DNA of 64,000 nt from Sphingopyxis sp. OAS728 (GTDB lineage: Bacteria; Pseudomonadota; Alphaproteobacteria; Sphingomonadales; Sphingomonadaceae), in contig NZ_JADBDT010000001.1 in the NCBI RefSeq assembly GCF_014873485.1, positions 4,830,501 through 4,894,500 of the forward strand, read 5' to 3'. Positions within the stretch are counted from its first letter, which is position 1, and each line of letters opens with the position of its first letter. Positions 33,776-49,400 of the stretch are shown here, in pieces. Made by a program: the position numbers and the translations under genes. The notes beneath the pieces are model-generated. The model was not told the DNA's origin. It saw only the letters and a list, made by a program, of their open reading frames with translations, and did not search any database.

Positions 33776-35138
33776 AGTCATCGGCGTTGAGGATGACCAG
33801 TTCGGTCGTCTCGTGGTTCATGTCGACCACCAGCCCGATCAGCCAGCCGTCATCCTCTGCGCCGTCGGCGCTCCGCGGCACAAAGACGAACTCGCCGGGG
33901 TGGCGGCCGGCGCCGAAGTCATGGACGGCGGTCGTGCCCGCTTCCAGATCATGCTTGAAGAGCCGCGTCTCGGCCAGCGCCCACTCGGTCGATTCCCCGT
34001 CGGGAATCGCGATGCTGTAGGCGTAGCGATAGGGCCGCGTTGTCAGCCGTTCGTCGTAGCGCGGAAATTCCTGTGCATGATCGTGGATGACGGCGCGCGT
34101 CGTCGTTCCCGCCACCGGATCGATCGTCCAGCGTTCGAGGCGCGATTTCTGGCTGTCGGGACCGCGTTTCGATTCCGCGAACATCGTTTCGTGCGCGACC
34201 ACGTCGACGATCACCTTGCCGTCGGCGGTCTCAAAGGCGTTGGCGGGATGGAAGACATAGCAGGGCTCGACGGGCACCCAGATAATGCTATCGCCGCTGC
34301 CTTTCCTGCGGAGGAGGCCGACGCGCGCCTGGTGCGCCTCGTTCCATGCATAGGGAAAGCGATAGCCGGCGAGCAGCATCTTCATCGAGAAGGTGACGGG
34401 CAGGTCGAAGACCAGCATATGATTTTCGGTGATCGCACAGTCGTGGATCGACGGGCCATCGCTGACCGCAATGGCTTCCTCGCGGATGACGTGCGCGTCC
34501 TTGTCGAGGACGACGTGCCAGACCTTGTTGGGTTCGTCGCCGCGATAGGTGATCGCGTGCATCTCGTCGGTGAAGGGGTCGTGATGCGGGTGCGCGGTGT
34601 AGCTGCCGACCAGCGTGCCATCGAACGGGTTGTGCGCGATCGTGCTCAGTTCGTAGCCGAGCTCGACCGGCTTGCCGCCCGCTTCGACGATCGCGAAGGT
34701 GCGGCCCGCGAGGCCCACGACATTGGTGTTCGGCGCATCGTTATTTTCGGCGCGCGGGCCGGGGGGCAGGTCTTCGCCGAGCACCGCGCAGGCTTCGCTG
34801 CCGCGGACCCAGCGGTTGCGATACCAGTCGGCCTTGCCGCCTTCGATACGGATGCCGTGGACCATGCCGACGCCGGTGAACCAGTGATAGCTGGCGGGGT
34901 CGGGCGCCGCAGCCGGGTTTGGCCCATTACGCAAGTAGCGGCCGGTCAGCGCGGCGGGGATTTCGCCGTCGACGCGCAATTCCTCCAGCGTGAACTCCTC
35001 GGTCATCGGTTTGTGGATGCCGGTGAGGAAGGGGTGCGCGTCGGTGGGGCGGGGGAGGCGCTTGCGGTTGAAGTCGGCAACCTTGCCGATGCCTTTGACG
35101 ACAGCGCCGCGGATCAGGGTTTCGACGTTGCTTGCCAT
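33696..35138 (-). CDS. Carotenoid oxygenase (RPE65/CCD family)
   Basis: A 480-aa non-heme iron oxygenase that cleaves a double bond in carotenoids, apocarotenoids or stilbenes. The seven-bladed propeller family is clear: GRYLRNGPNPAAAPD, HWFTGVGMVHGIRI, TAHPHHDPFTDEMHA, PSIHDCAITENHMLVFD, and the terminal GFHGNW holding the last His ligand. It is cytoplasmic. The start at 35138 follows AAGGAG. It is divergent from a TetR gene. Substrate unresolved; the family spans carotenoid and lignin-stilbene cleavage. Confidence 0.9.
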   Translation of the reverse strand: MASNVETLIRGAVVKGIGKVADFNRKRLPRPTDAHPFLTGIHKPMTEEFTLEELRVDGEIPAALTGRYLRNGPNPAAAPDPASYHWFTGVGMVHGIRIEGGKADWYRNRWVRGSEACAVLGEDLPPGPRAENNDAPNTNVVGLAGRTFAIVEAGGKPVELGYELSTIAHNPFDGTLVGSYTAHPHHDPFTDEMHAITYRGDEPNKVWHVVLDKDAHVIREEAIAVSDGPSIHDCAITENHMLVFDLPVTFSMKMLLAGYRFPYAWNEAHQARVGLLRRKGSGDSIIWVPVEPCYVFHPANAFETADGKVIVDVVAHETMFAESKRGPDSQKSRLERWTIDPVAGTTTRAVIHDHAQEFPRYDERLTTRPYRYAYSIAIPDGESTEWALAETRLFKHDLEAGTTAVHDFGAGRHPGEFVFVPRSADGAEDDGWLIGLVVDMNHETTELVILNADDFSGSPQAVVHLPHRIPPGFHGNWVAD

Positions 35139-35210
35139 GATGTTGCTCCTTACGGATGTTGTCGAAGGTGCCGCGTAGCGTGGGGCTTGTGCGGACGACT
35201 CGATATGTTT

Positions 35211-35253
35211 ACAGTGACAACATGATGGCAAGCAAAGATAACAGCGTCAACAT
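35211..35253. promoter_or_regulatory. Direct repeats ACAGYGWCAACAT between carotenoid oxygenase and TetR genes
   Basis: ACAGTGACAACAT (35211-35223) and ACAGCGTCAACAT (35241-35253) match at 11 of 13 bases and start exactly 30 bp apart, about three helical turns. The first overlaps the TetR start codon. They may be the TetR's binding sites, although TetR sites are more often inverted repeats. Confidence 0.4.
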
Positions 35254-35836
35254 AAAAAGCGACGGCGCGAAGGCGACGGGCGCTTATCATCATGGCGACC
35301 TGCGCGCGGCGGTGATCGCGGCGGGGCTCAAGCGGCTGGCGGAGGGCGACGCTGGCGAGCTCGGCCTGCGCGCGCTCGCCCGCGATGTGGGGGTGAGCGC
35401 GACCGCGCTGTACCGCCATTTCCCCGACAAGGAGGCGCTGCTCGACGCGCTCGCCGACGAAGGACTGCGACGGCTCGGCGCGCTGCAGGCGCAGGCGTGG
35501 CTGAAAGCGGGCGGCGCGGTCGCGGGCTTCAAGGCGACGGGGATCGCCTATGTCCGCTTTGCGCATGACGAGCCCGCGCTGTTCCGGCTGAGCTTCACGC
35601 GCCAGATGTCCGAACGTTGTCCCGATGGGAGCAATGATGGCGGCGAGGTTGCCTATAATTTGCTGCGCGCCGGAGTGGGCGAGGCGCTTCCGGGCGTCGA
35701 GGATCCCGATACCGCAGCGCTGCACGCCTGGGCGCTGGTGCATGGCCTCGCGATGCTGATCCTCGACCGGCGCATCGCATGGGATGAGGCCAAGGTCGCC
35801 GAAGTTGTCGGATTGACCTTTGGCGGGGTTGGCTGA
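35222..35836 (+). CDS. TetR/AcrR-family regulator with WHG-type C-terminus
   Basis: A 204-aa TetR-family regulator. The helix-turn-helix AYHHGDLRAAVIAAGLKRLA, ELGLRALARDVGVSATALYR and HFPDKEALLDALADEGLRRL is typical. The C-terminal half with AWALVHGLAMLI is of the WHG type. It is divergent from the carotenoid oxygenase, which it probably controls, with direct repeats spanning the start region. A second ATG at 35225 is an alternative start. Its stop is followed at once by a run of ten C's. Confidence 0.88.
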   Translation: MMASKDNSVNIKSDGAKATGAYHHGDLRAAVIAAGLKRLAEGDAGELGLRALARDVGVSATALYRHFPDKEALLDALADEGLRRLGALQAQAWLKAGGAVAGFKATGIAYVRFAHDEPALFRLSFTRQMSERCPDGSNDGGEVAYNLLRAGVGEALPGVEDPDTAALHAWALVHGLAMLILDRRIAWDEAKVAEVVGLTFGGVG

Positions 35837-35846
35837 CCCCCCCCCC
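35837..35846. repeat. C10 homopolymer tract
   Basis: Ten consecutive C's directly after the TetR stop codon and 69 bp before the GGDEF gene. Such runs slip during replication and are also prone to sequencing error; the length may vary. Confidence 0.85.
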
Positions 35847-35914
35847 GGCAAAAGACACCGCGAGTGGGTATTATTATTAGCGGTTTATTTTCCCCTTTTC
35901 GGTTAACTGACGGC

Positions 35915-37699
35915 ATGACCCAGTCGCTGACCCCCAGAGTCGAAGCGGTCTTTTGGTTCCTGCTGACCGCAACGGGATATTTTCTGCTTGCGAGCCTGTC
36001 GCTCCACGCCACCAAGGGCGCCGACAATATCGCCGCGGTATGGCCGCCCAGTGGCTATTTCCTCGCGCTGCTGTTGCTGATGCCCGCGCGCGCTTGGGTC
36101 GCGGCGTTCGCGGGGATGGTGGCGGCAAGTCTGGGCGCCAATATCTATGGCGGGGCGCCGCTGCTGTCGTGCCTTGCCTTTACATTCTCGAACGGTTGCG
36201 AAGCCGCGCTCGCGCTGTGGATCATGCGGCGCCGCGAGCCGGGCGAATTGTCGTTCATGGTGCCGCGTTCGGTCGTCAGTTTTTGCATCGCGGCGTTTGC
36301 GGCGAGCACGGCCAGCGCGTTCCTTGCGTGGGCACTTGCCGGAAAAAGCCTGGATTTCTTCCTGTCGTGGCTGACGACGGTCCTGCTCGGCATGCTGATC
36401 GTGACCCCGCCGATCGTGATGCTGGCGCGCATGGTCGGGACGAACGCGCTGACCAACGCATCGACGCGGATGAAAGCCGAGGCGACCGCGATCCTCACGG
36501 TCACCGGGCTGGTCACCATCGCGTGCTTCTCGCAAGCGCAATTTCCCGTGACCTTCCTTCCATGCATCGCGGTGGTCGCGGCTGCCTATCGGTTGGGGCC
36601 CTTTGGTGCCGCCGCAGGCATGCTGATCGTCACGATCATCGCGTCGCTGCTGACGGGGCAGGGCTATGGGCCGATCGCGGCGATCGAGGGCGTACAGAAA
36701 ACCCGCGTCCTGTTCCTGCAATTCTACCTGCTCATCCTGCTGTTCACGACGCTGCCGCTCGCATCCTTGCTGATCGGGCGCCAGCGGCTGGCGAAGCGGC
36801 TCGAACAAAGCAACCGCTGGCTGCTCCAGGCCGAAGCCGTGGCGCTCGTCGGGCATTGGCGCGTCGACCTTGTCAACTGGACGATCACCTGGTCGGACCA
36901 GTCCTATCGCGTCCACGGGCTGGAGCCGGGAAGTCCGGTCGATGTCGATTATAGCGTCAAACAATATGTCGCCGAAGACCGGCTGGCGGTCCGCAAGATT
37001 TTGGCCGAGGCGGTTCGCACCGGCGAGCCGTTCGAGTTTCAGGGACGGATATTGCGCACCGACGGCGAAATCCGGCACGTCAAATCGCACGGATCGATCG
37101 AGATGGGGCGCGGCGGCAAGGCTGTCGCCATTTTCGGAACCGTACAGGATGTGACCGCGACGGTCGAAGATGCGCGGATTCTTGAGGCGGCGCGCAGCGC
37201 GGCCGAACGCGTCGCCAACACCGACATGCTCACCGGCCTGCCCAATCGTCGTCACACGCTGGCCACGCTCGAAAGGGCGCTGGCGGGCGCGCAGAGCCAT
37301 GGCGCGCCGCTTGCCGTGGCGATTTTCGACATCGATCATTTCAAACGGATCAACGACACCTACGGCCATGCAGCAGGCGATCAGGTGATCCGCCGCGTCG
37401 CGCTGCGGGCCAAGGCGGCGCTGCGCGAGGAAGATATCGTCGGCCGCATCGGCGGCGAGGAGTTCGTCTGCATTCTCCAGCGGTCGAGCGCGCAAGCCGC
37501 CGAGATCGTCGCCGAACGCGTTCGCAAGGCTGTCGAGGCCGGCACCGCCGCCGAAGACGATTTGCCCAACGCGACGATCAGCGTCGGCCTGGCGGTCTAT
37601 GACGGCGAGGCCGACGTCGAGGAACTGCTGCACCGTGCGGACAAGGCGCTGTATGTCGCGAAGCGCGAAGGACGAAACCGGCTGCGCAGCGCGGCCTGA
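35915..37699 (+). CDS. MASE1-PAS-GGDEF diguanylate cyclase
   Basis: A 594-aa membrane-bound cyclase making c-di-GMP from two GTP. The first 290 residues hold about eight hydrophobic segments of the MASE1 sensory domain (AVWPPSGYFLALLLLMPARA is a characteristic block). A PAS domain follows at about 305-425 (AEAVALVGHWRVDLVNWTIT). The GGDEF domain starts at TDMLTGLPNRR; its active loop is GGEEF (residues 513-517). The RxxD inhibitory site is intact five residues earlier (REED), so product feedback is likely. The ATG at 35915 is chosen over an upstream GTG at 35864. The signal is unknown. Confidence 0.9.
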   Translation: MTQSLTPRVEAVFWFLLTATGYFLLASLSLHATKGADNIAAVWPPSGYFLALLLLMPARAWVAAFAGMVAASLGANIYGGAPLLSCLAFTFSNGCEAALALWIMRRREPGELSFMVPRSVVSFCIAAFAASTASAFLAWALAGKSLDFFLSWLTTVLLGMLIVTPPIVMLARMVGTNALTNASTRMKAEATAILTVTGLVTIACFSQAQFPVTFLPCIAVVAAAYRLGPFGAAAGMLIVTIIASLLTGQGYGPIAAIEGVQKTRVLFLQFYLLILLFTTLPLASLLIGRQRLAKRLEQSNRWLLQAEAVALVGHWRVDLVNWTITWSDQSYRVHGLEPGSPVDVDYSVKQYVAEDRLAVRKILAEAVRTGEPFEFQGRILRTDGEIRHVKSHGSIEMGRGGKAVAIFGTVQDVTATVEDARILEAARSAAERVANTDMLTGLPNRRHTLATLERALAGAQSHGAPLAVAIFDIDHFKRINDTYGHAAGDQVIRRVALRAKAALREEDIVGRIGGEEFVCILQRSSAQAAEIVAERVRKAVEAGTAAEDDLPNATISVGLAVYDGEADVEELLHRADKALYVAKREGRNRLRSAA

Positions 37700-37724
37700 T
37701 GGACGCGGGCGAAGAGGGCCGGTC

Positions 37725-38627
37725 CTATCGCGTCCGGACATCCCGCTCGAGCGACCGTCCCGCCAGCCAGATCGCCAGATTGCGGACATATTGGCGGATC
37801 GATCGTTGCGCGTCCGGAGAATGGGCCAGCGCATCGCCGGGCTTCTCGCTGACGAAGCTTGGGCAACCCATCGCCGGGTCCCAATTATAATCGGCGAAAT
37901 GATGGAAGGTGGATTGGGCAAGCGCCGGGCCGCCATCCGCGGTCGGTTCGAACGCGACCGCGAGGTTGAAGCGATTGCCGCTCACCTGGCTCACGCCGGT
38001 TGCGATGACGCGCGCCGAGGTCTCGCTCTCGGGGACGCCGACGGCTCCCTCGTGGGGATGGGATGGCAGATAATGTATCAGACCATCGGCTGCCGACGGA
38101 TCGCTGAGCAGAATATGCGGCGGATCGGCGATGGTGATCGTCTGAAAATCGCCGTTCGCGCCCGAATGATAATTCGGCCAGAGGATGTAACTCGTTTCGC
38201 GGTCGTCCACGACATGGCGGGCCGGATCGGGTTCGGGGCGCTTACTATGGAAAAAATGCGCATTGCCAACGCCGGTCAACGAACACACCGAGCAGCCGAG
38301 GTCCATATGGTCACGCGACACGAGCAGGCCCCGGCCATTTTCCCTGAAACGGCTGATTGCCTCGCAATCGGCGTCGGTCAGGCCGTCGCCGGTATCGACC
38401 GCGAACAGCCAAAGTTCGTCATAGTCGGACTGATCGATCGTCGAAAGGACCGGATCCGGACTGCCCGGCTCGGTGCGGTCGCGCGCGGTCACGGCGCATA
38501 ACGGCTGGCCATCCGCGTCGGTCAGGCCGGACAGATAATCGCGGAGCATCGAGAAGCGTCCGATATGCCAGTCATCGTCGATCGGGGGGATGGTCGTCTG
38601 GAGCAGGATGCGAATGGGGGCGGCCAT
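37725..38627 (-). CDS. Hypothetical protein with ThuA/glutamine-amidotransferase-like fold
   Basis: A 300-aa cytoplasmic protein. The opening RILLQTTIPPIDDDWHIGRF, the YDELWLFAVDTGDGLTDADC strand-turn and the FRENGRGLLVSRDHMDLGCS block resemble ThuA-like class I amidotransferase folds, and several conserved-looking His residues (NAHFFHS, HYLPSHPHEG, STFHHFADYNWDP) suggest a metal or sugar site. No catalytic Cys in the classical place is evident. The function is unknown. It is convergent with the GGDEF gene and alone. Confidence 0.68.
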   Translation of the reverse strand: MAAPIRILLQTTIPPIDDDWHIGRFSMLRDYLSGLTDADGQPLCAVTARDRTEPGSPDPVLSTIDQSDYDELWLFAVDTGDGLTDADCEAISRFRENGRGLLVSRDHMDLGCSVCSLTGVGNAHFFHSKRPEPDPARHVVDDRETSYILWPNYHSGANGDFQTITIADPPHILLSDPSAADGLIHYLPSHPHEGAVGVPESETSARVIATGVSQVSGNRFNLAVAFEPTADGGPALAQSTFHHFADYNWDPAMGCPSFVSEKPGDALAHSPDAQRSIRQYVRNLAIWLAGRSLERDVRTR

Positions 38628-38798
38628 GGGTTTTCCTTGTGATAGGCAGGATTCTTCGACCGATAAACTACGCCGTACGGGGCGTCGGACTCAGGCCCGA
38701 AATCTGATCATTGGCTTGTACCGTTTCCGGCATCGGCAGGCAGCCAATTTGCTGATAGACCTGCTTGTCGTCGAACGCGGGACAGTGGAGATCGCATC

Positions 38799-39467
38799 AT
38801 GGAACCGGACGAAGCAATGATGGCGCGGCGGATGCTGCTTGCGGGCGCGGCCGGGATGGTCGCCTTGATCCACGCGCCCTGGGCCTTGGCGCAGTTGCCG
38901 AAGAGCGGCGTGAAGGGATTGATCGCCGGCGCGTCCGACGGCGCGCTCGACAAGCTCGCGCAACCGGGGGCCTTTTATCGCGATACGGCGGTGCGCATCC
39001 TGTTGCCCGGTGCGAGCGGGAAGCTGGCTTCCAAACTTTTTGGCATGGGGGACAAGCTGGGGCTCACCACAAATTTGACCAAGAGCCTGAACGACGCCGG
39101 CGGCAGGGCCGCGGGCGAGGCGAAGCCGGTGTTTCGCGCCGCGATCGACAATCTGCGCTGGACCGACGCGCCGGGGCTCGTCACGAAGAACGACGGTGCG
39201 ACACGCTATCTGCAGACGAGTGCGGGCAGCGTGCTGTTTACGAAGGTGTCGCCGCTGATCGGATCGGCGCTTGAAAATGTCGGCGCCTATCGCCAGCTCG
39301 ACCAGCTGTCGAAGGGCAATCAATTGATGGCGTCTGCGGGGCTCACGCGCGACGGGCTCACGCGGTCGGTAACCGATCAGGCGCTGAAGGGCATCTTTCA
39401 CTATATGGCGGGCGAGGAGGCGGCACTGCGGCGGAACCCAGCGGCGTTGTTGAAGGGCGTGTTTTAG
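38799..39467 (+). CDS. DUF4197 domain exported protein
   Basis: A 222-aa protein of the DUF4197 family. A signal peptide (RRMLLAGAAGMVALIHAPWA, cleavage near ALA) is followed by the family pattern KLAQPGAFYRDTAVRILLPG and DALKGIFHYM-like C-terminus (TDQALKGIFHYMAGEEAALR). Family members are periplasmic or outer-membrane-associated with no proven role. The ATG at 38799 has GGAG eight bases upstream. It is the last gene before the rpoB upstream region. Confidence 0.86.
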   Translation: MEPDEAMMARRMLLAGAAGMVALIHAPWALAQLPKSGVKGLIAGASDGALDKLAQPGAFYRDTAVRILLPGASGKLASKLFGMGDKLGLTTNLTKSLNDAGGRAAGEAKPVFRAAIDNLRWTDAPGLVTKNDGATRYLQTSAGSVLFTKVSPLIGSALENVGAYRQLDQLSKGNQLMASAGLTRDGLTRSVTDQALKGIFHYMAGEEAALRRNPAALLKGVF

Positions 39468-39510
39468 GGATGCGCCGCTAACGACCGGTTGCGGCCGATC
39501 CACTACCTAA

Positions 39511-39594
39511 CCCGTTCGCATCGAGCGAAGTCGAGATGCCCCTCGGGCTAGGCGTTGCGTCGATGGGTGTCTCGACTTCGCTCGACACGAACGG
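39511..39594. repeat. Long inverted repeat (family A) upstream of rpoB
   Basis: A left arm of about 31 bases (39511-39541, contains CGAGCGAAGTCGAGA) and a right arm (39565-39594) pair almost perfectly around a 23-nt spacer. The pattern (GAGCGAAGTCGAGA) is known as an intergenic repeat of sphingomonads. It could end DUF4197 transcripts or serve as a structural repeat. Confidence 0.75.
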
Positions 39595-39623
39595 GAAGAG
39601 GGCGTGGCTGCTTTCGACCGATT

Positions 39624-39725
39624 GCTGCCGATAGGGATGTGAACCCCGGCGAAAGCCGGGGCCCAGAATTCCAACACTAACCTTGCGCTTTTCCGCACTG
39701 GGCCCCGGCTTTCGCCGGGGTGCAC
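39624..39725. repeat. Dispersed repeat B, copy 1
   Basis: A 102-bp element with outer arms CCCCGGCGAAAGCCGGGG and CCCCGGCTTTCGCCGGGG, giving two hairpins. Copy 2 is at 59370-59471 and differs at about seven bases. When translated it gives the meaningless HPGESRGP-type frame common in databases. Confidence 0.88.
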
Positions 39726-39783
39726 GGGAGGCAGCTTCCCACCCCAAAGCCGACATTCGCACCACCACTCCGTCCCGGCGCCG

Positions 39784-39812
39784 TTGACACTCCGTACCCG
39801 CAATCCTATATG
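39784..39812 (+). promoter_or_regulatory. Strong promoter of rpoBC
   Basis: TTGACA, 17 bases, TATATG: nearly perfect sigma-70-type promoter, with transcription expected about 170 bases before rpoB. It shows rpoBC is an independent operon here. Confidence 0.8.
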
Positions 39813-39990
39813 GCCGTCATACCCGATCGTCCGAGATAGAGCCTGACTTTGCGCAACGGGCTGTACGGATAGGGCGTTCGGGATTTCGAGATGCGTTGGA
39901 AAGCTGCGGTAAACCGGCAACGGTTGGTCGCGGCCTTTTTGCGTCTCTCCTGCGCTCGCGAGCTATTTTATCAAGGCGAGACAATCACTT

Positions 39991-44169
<4,179 letters not shown>

Positions 44170-44181
44170 GATTTTTCCTCA

Positions 44182-44206
44182 CCCCTCTCGCGCCGCGCGA
44201 GAGGGG
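44182..44206 (+). promoter_or_regulatory. Perfect intercistronic hairpin between rpoB and rpoC
   Basis: CCCCTCTCGCG and CGCGAGAGGGG form an 11-bp perfect stem with a 3-nt loop. No T-run follows, so it is not a terminator; it sits before the rpoC ribosome site (GGAG). It may be an RNase III cleavage site or translation element; E. coli also has RNase III processing between rpoB and rpoC. Confidence 0.75.
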
Positions 44207-44222
44207 AAGATGGAGCTAGAAT

Positions 44223-48506
<4,284 letters not shown>

Positions 48507-48545
48507 GCCTGACCTTCGCTCTCGGGTGAAAGCCTGAAAAGATTG

Positions 48546-48580
48546 GCCCCGCCGGAGCGATCCGGCGGGGCTTTTTCTTT
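48546..48580 (+). terminator. Rho-independent terminator after rpoC
   Basis: GCCCCGCCGGA-GCGA-TCCGGCGGGGC with TTTTTCTTT after it: an 11-bp perfect stem and T-run. Confidence 0.95.
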
Positions 48581-48626
48581 GTCGCCGAGCTGATAGCCTG
48601 TTCGCCTCAACGGGAGGGAGAGGGCG

Positions 48627-49331
48627 ATGCGAGTCTATCTATTCGGCGCGGCGCTGCTGGCCGGCGTGCTGCCGGCACAGGCGCAGGACAACAGCAATAT
48701 CCAGGGCGAGGTGGTGGTGACAGCACAGCGTGCGTCGGCCGATTATCTTTCGGACGAACAGACGGTCGTCGGGTTGCGCCGCGCCGCGGACAGCGCGATC
48801 CAGCCGGTGCAATTCACTTCCGATTCGCGCGACGAGGATATGCGCAAGCGCGAGATCCATGCGATGCTCGAGGCCGCGATCCGGCGAGCTGACGGCGCCG
48901 GCATCGAGCTCGTCACCGGCGAATTCGAACTCACCAAGCTGACTCTCGCCAATTTCAAGGATCTGGTCTTTGGGCGCGGCCAGCGGCCGGACACGAGCGA
49001 GATCGAACTCTATGTAAAGGCAAGCCTCGCGGGGTCGGTCGGCAGCGCGCAGGGACGGATCGACAATTTCATCAAGGCGGTGCCGCCGAATGGCCGCGCG
49101 CTGCTGGAAAAGAATGGCGCGATCACGCTGACGATCATCAATCCCGACCAATATCGCCCGGAGATCGTCAAGCTCGTCGCGGCAGAGGCGCTCAAGACGG
49201 CGGGTGCCTTTGGACCCGATTATGGGGTCGAGGTCGCGGGGCTCAACGAGCAACTCATCTGGGCCCAGGCTAGCGCGACGGAAGTGTTTCTCTATATCCC
49301 CTATCGCTTCACTGTCCGGCCAAAAGGGTAA
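48627..49331 (+). CDS. Periplasmic protein with TonB-box-like motif, unknown function
   Basis: A 234-aa exported protein. The signal peptide ends in AQAQ; the mature N-terminus soon reads GEVVVTAQRAS, the same VVVTAQR pattern that opens TonB-dependent receptors of sphingomonads, yet no plug or barrel follows. The rest is a soluble alpha/beta domain that starts EIHAMLEAAIRRADGAGIEL and ends in FLYIPYRFTVRPKG. It may use the motif for a contact with TonB or it may be a duplicated signal/linker. I cannot assign a function. Confidence 0.75.
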   Translation: MRVYLFGAALLAGVLPAQAQDNSNIQGEVVVTAQRASADYLSDEQTVVGLRRAADSAIQPVQFTSDSRDEDMRKREIHAMLEAAIRRADGAGIELVTGEFELTKLTLANFKDLVFGRGQRPDTSEIELYVKASLAGSVGSAQGRIDNFIKAVPPNGRALLEKNGAITLTIINPDQYRPEIVKLVAAEALKTAGAFGPDYGVEVAGLNEQLIWAQASATEVFLYIPYRFTVRPKG

Positions 49332-49400
49332 GCGACCCGCGCCGGAAGGGCCCGTTTTACCGGATGCTAACCATGTATCGTTAGGCTTGGCCGCCGATGC

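Noticed and set aside
35864..35914. GTG start of the GGDEF gene at 35864
   Set aside because: The 17 extra residues add no membrane segment and lack a ribosome site; the ATG at 35915 fits MASE1 starts better.
39641..39920. Frame translating to HPGESRGP... near 39.7 kb (also near 59.4 kb)
   Set aside because: This is the well-known spurious translation of a palindromic repeat, not a gene.
48627..49331. Truncated TonB-dependent receptor
   Set aside because: The TonB-box-like motif is present, but the following sequence is a complete soluble domain with a normal end and no frameshifted plug or barrel downstream.
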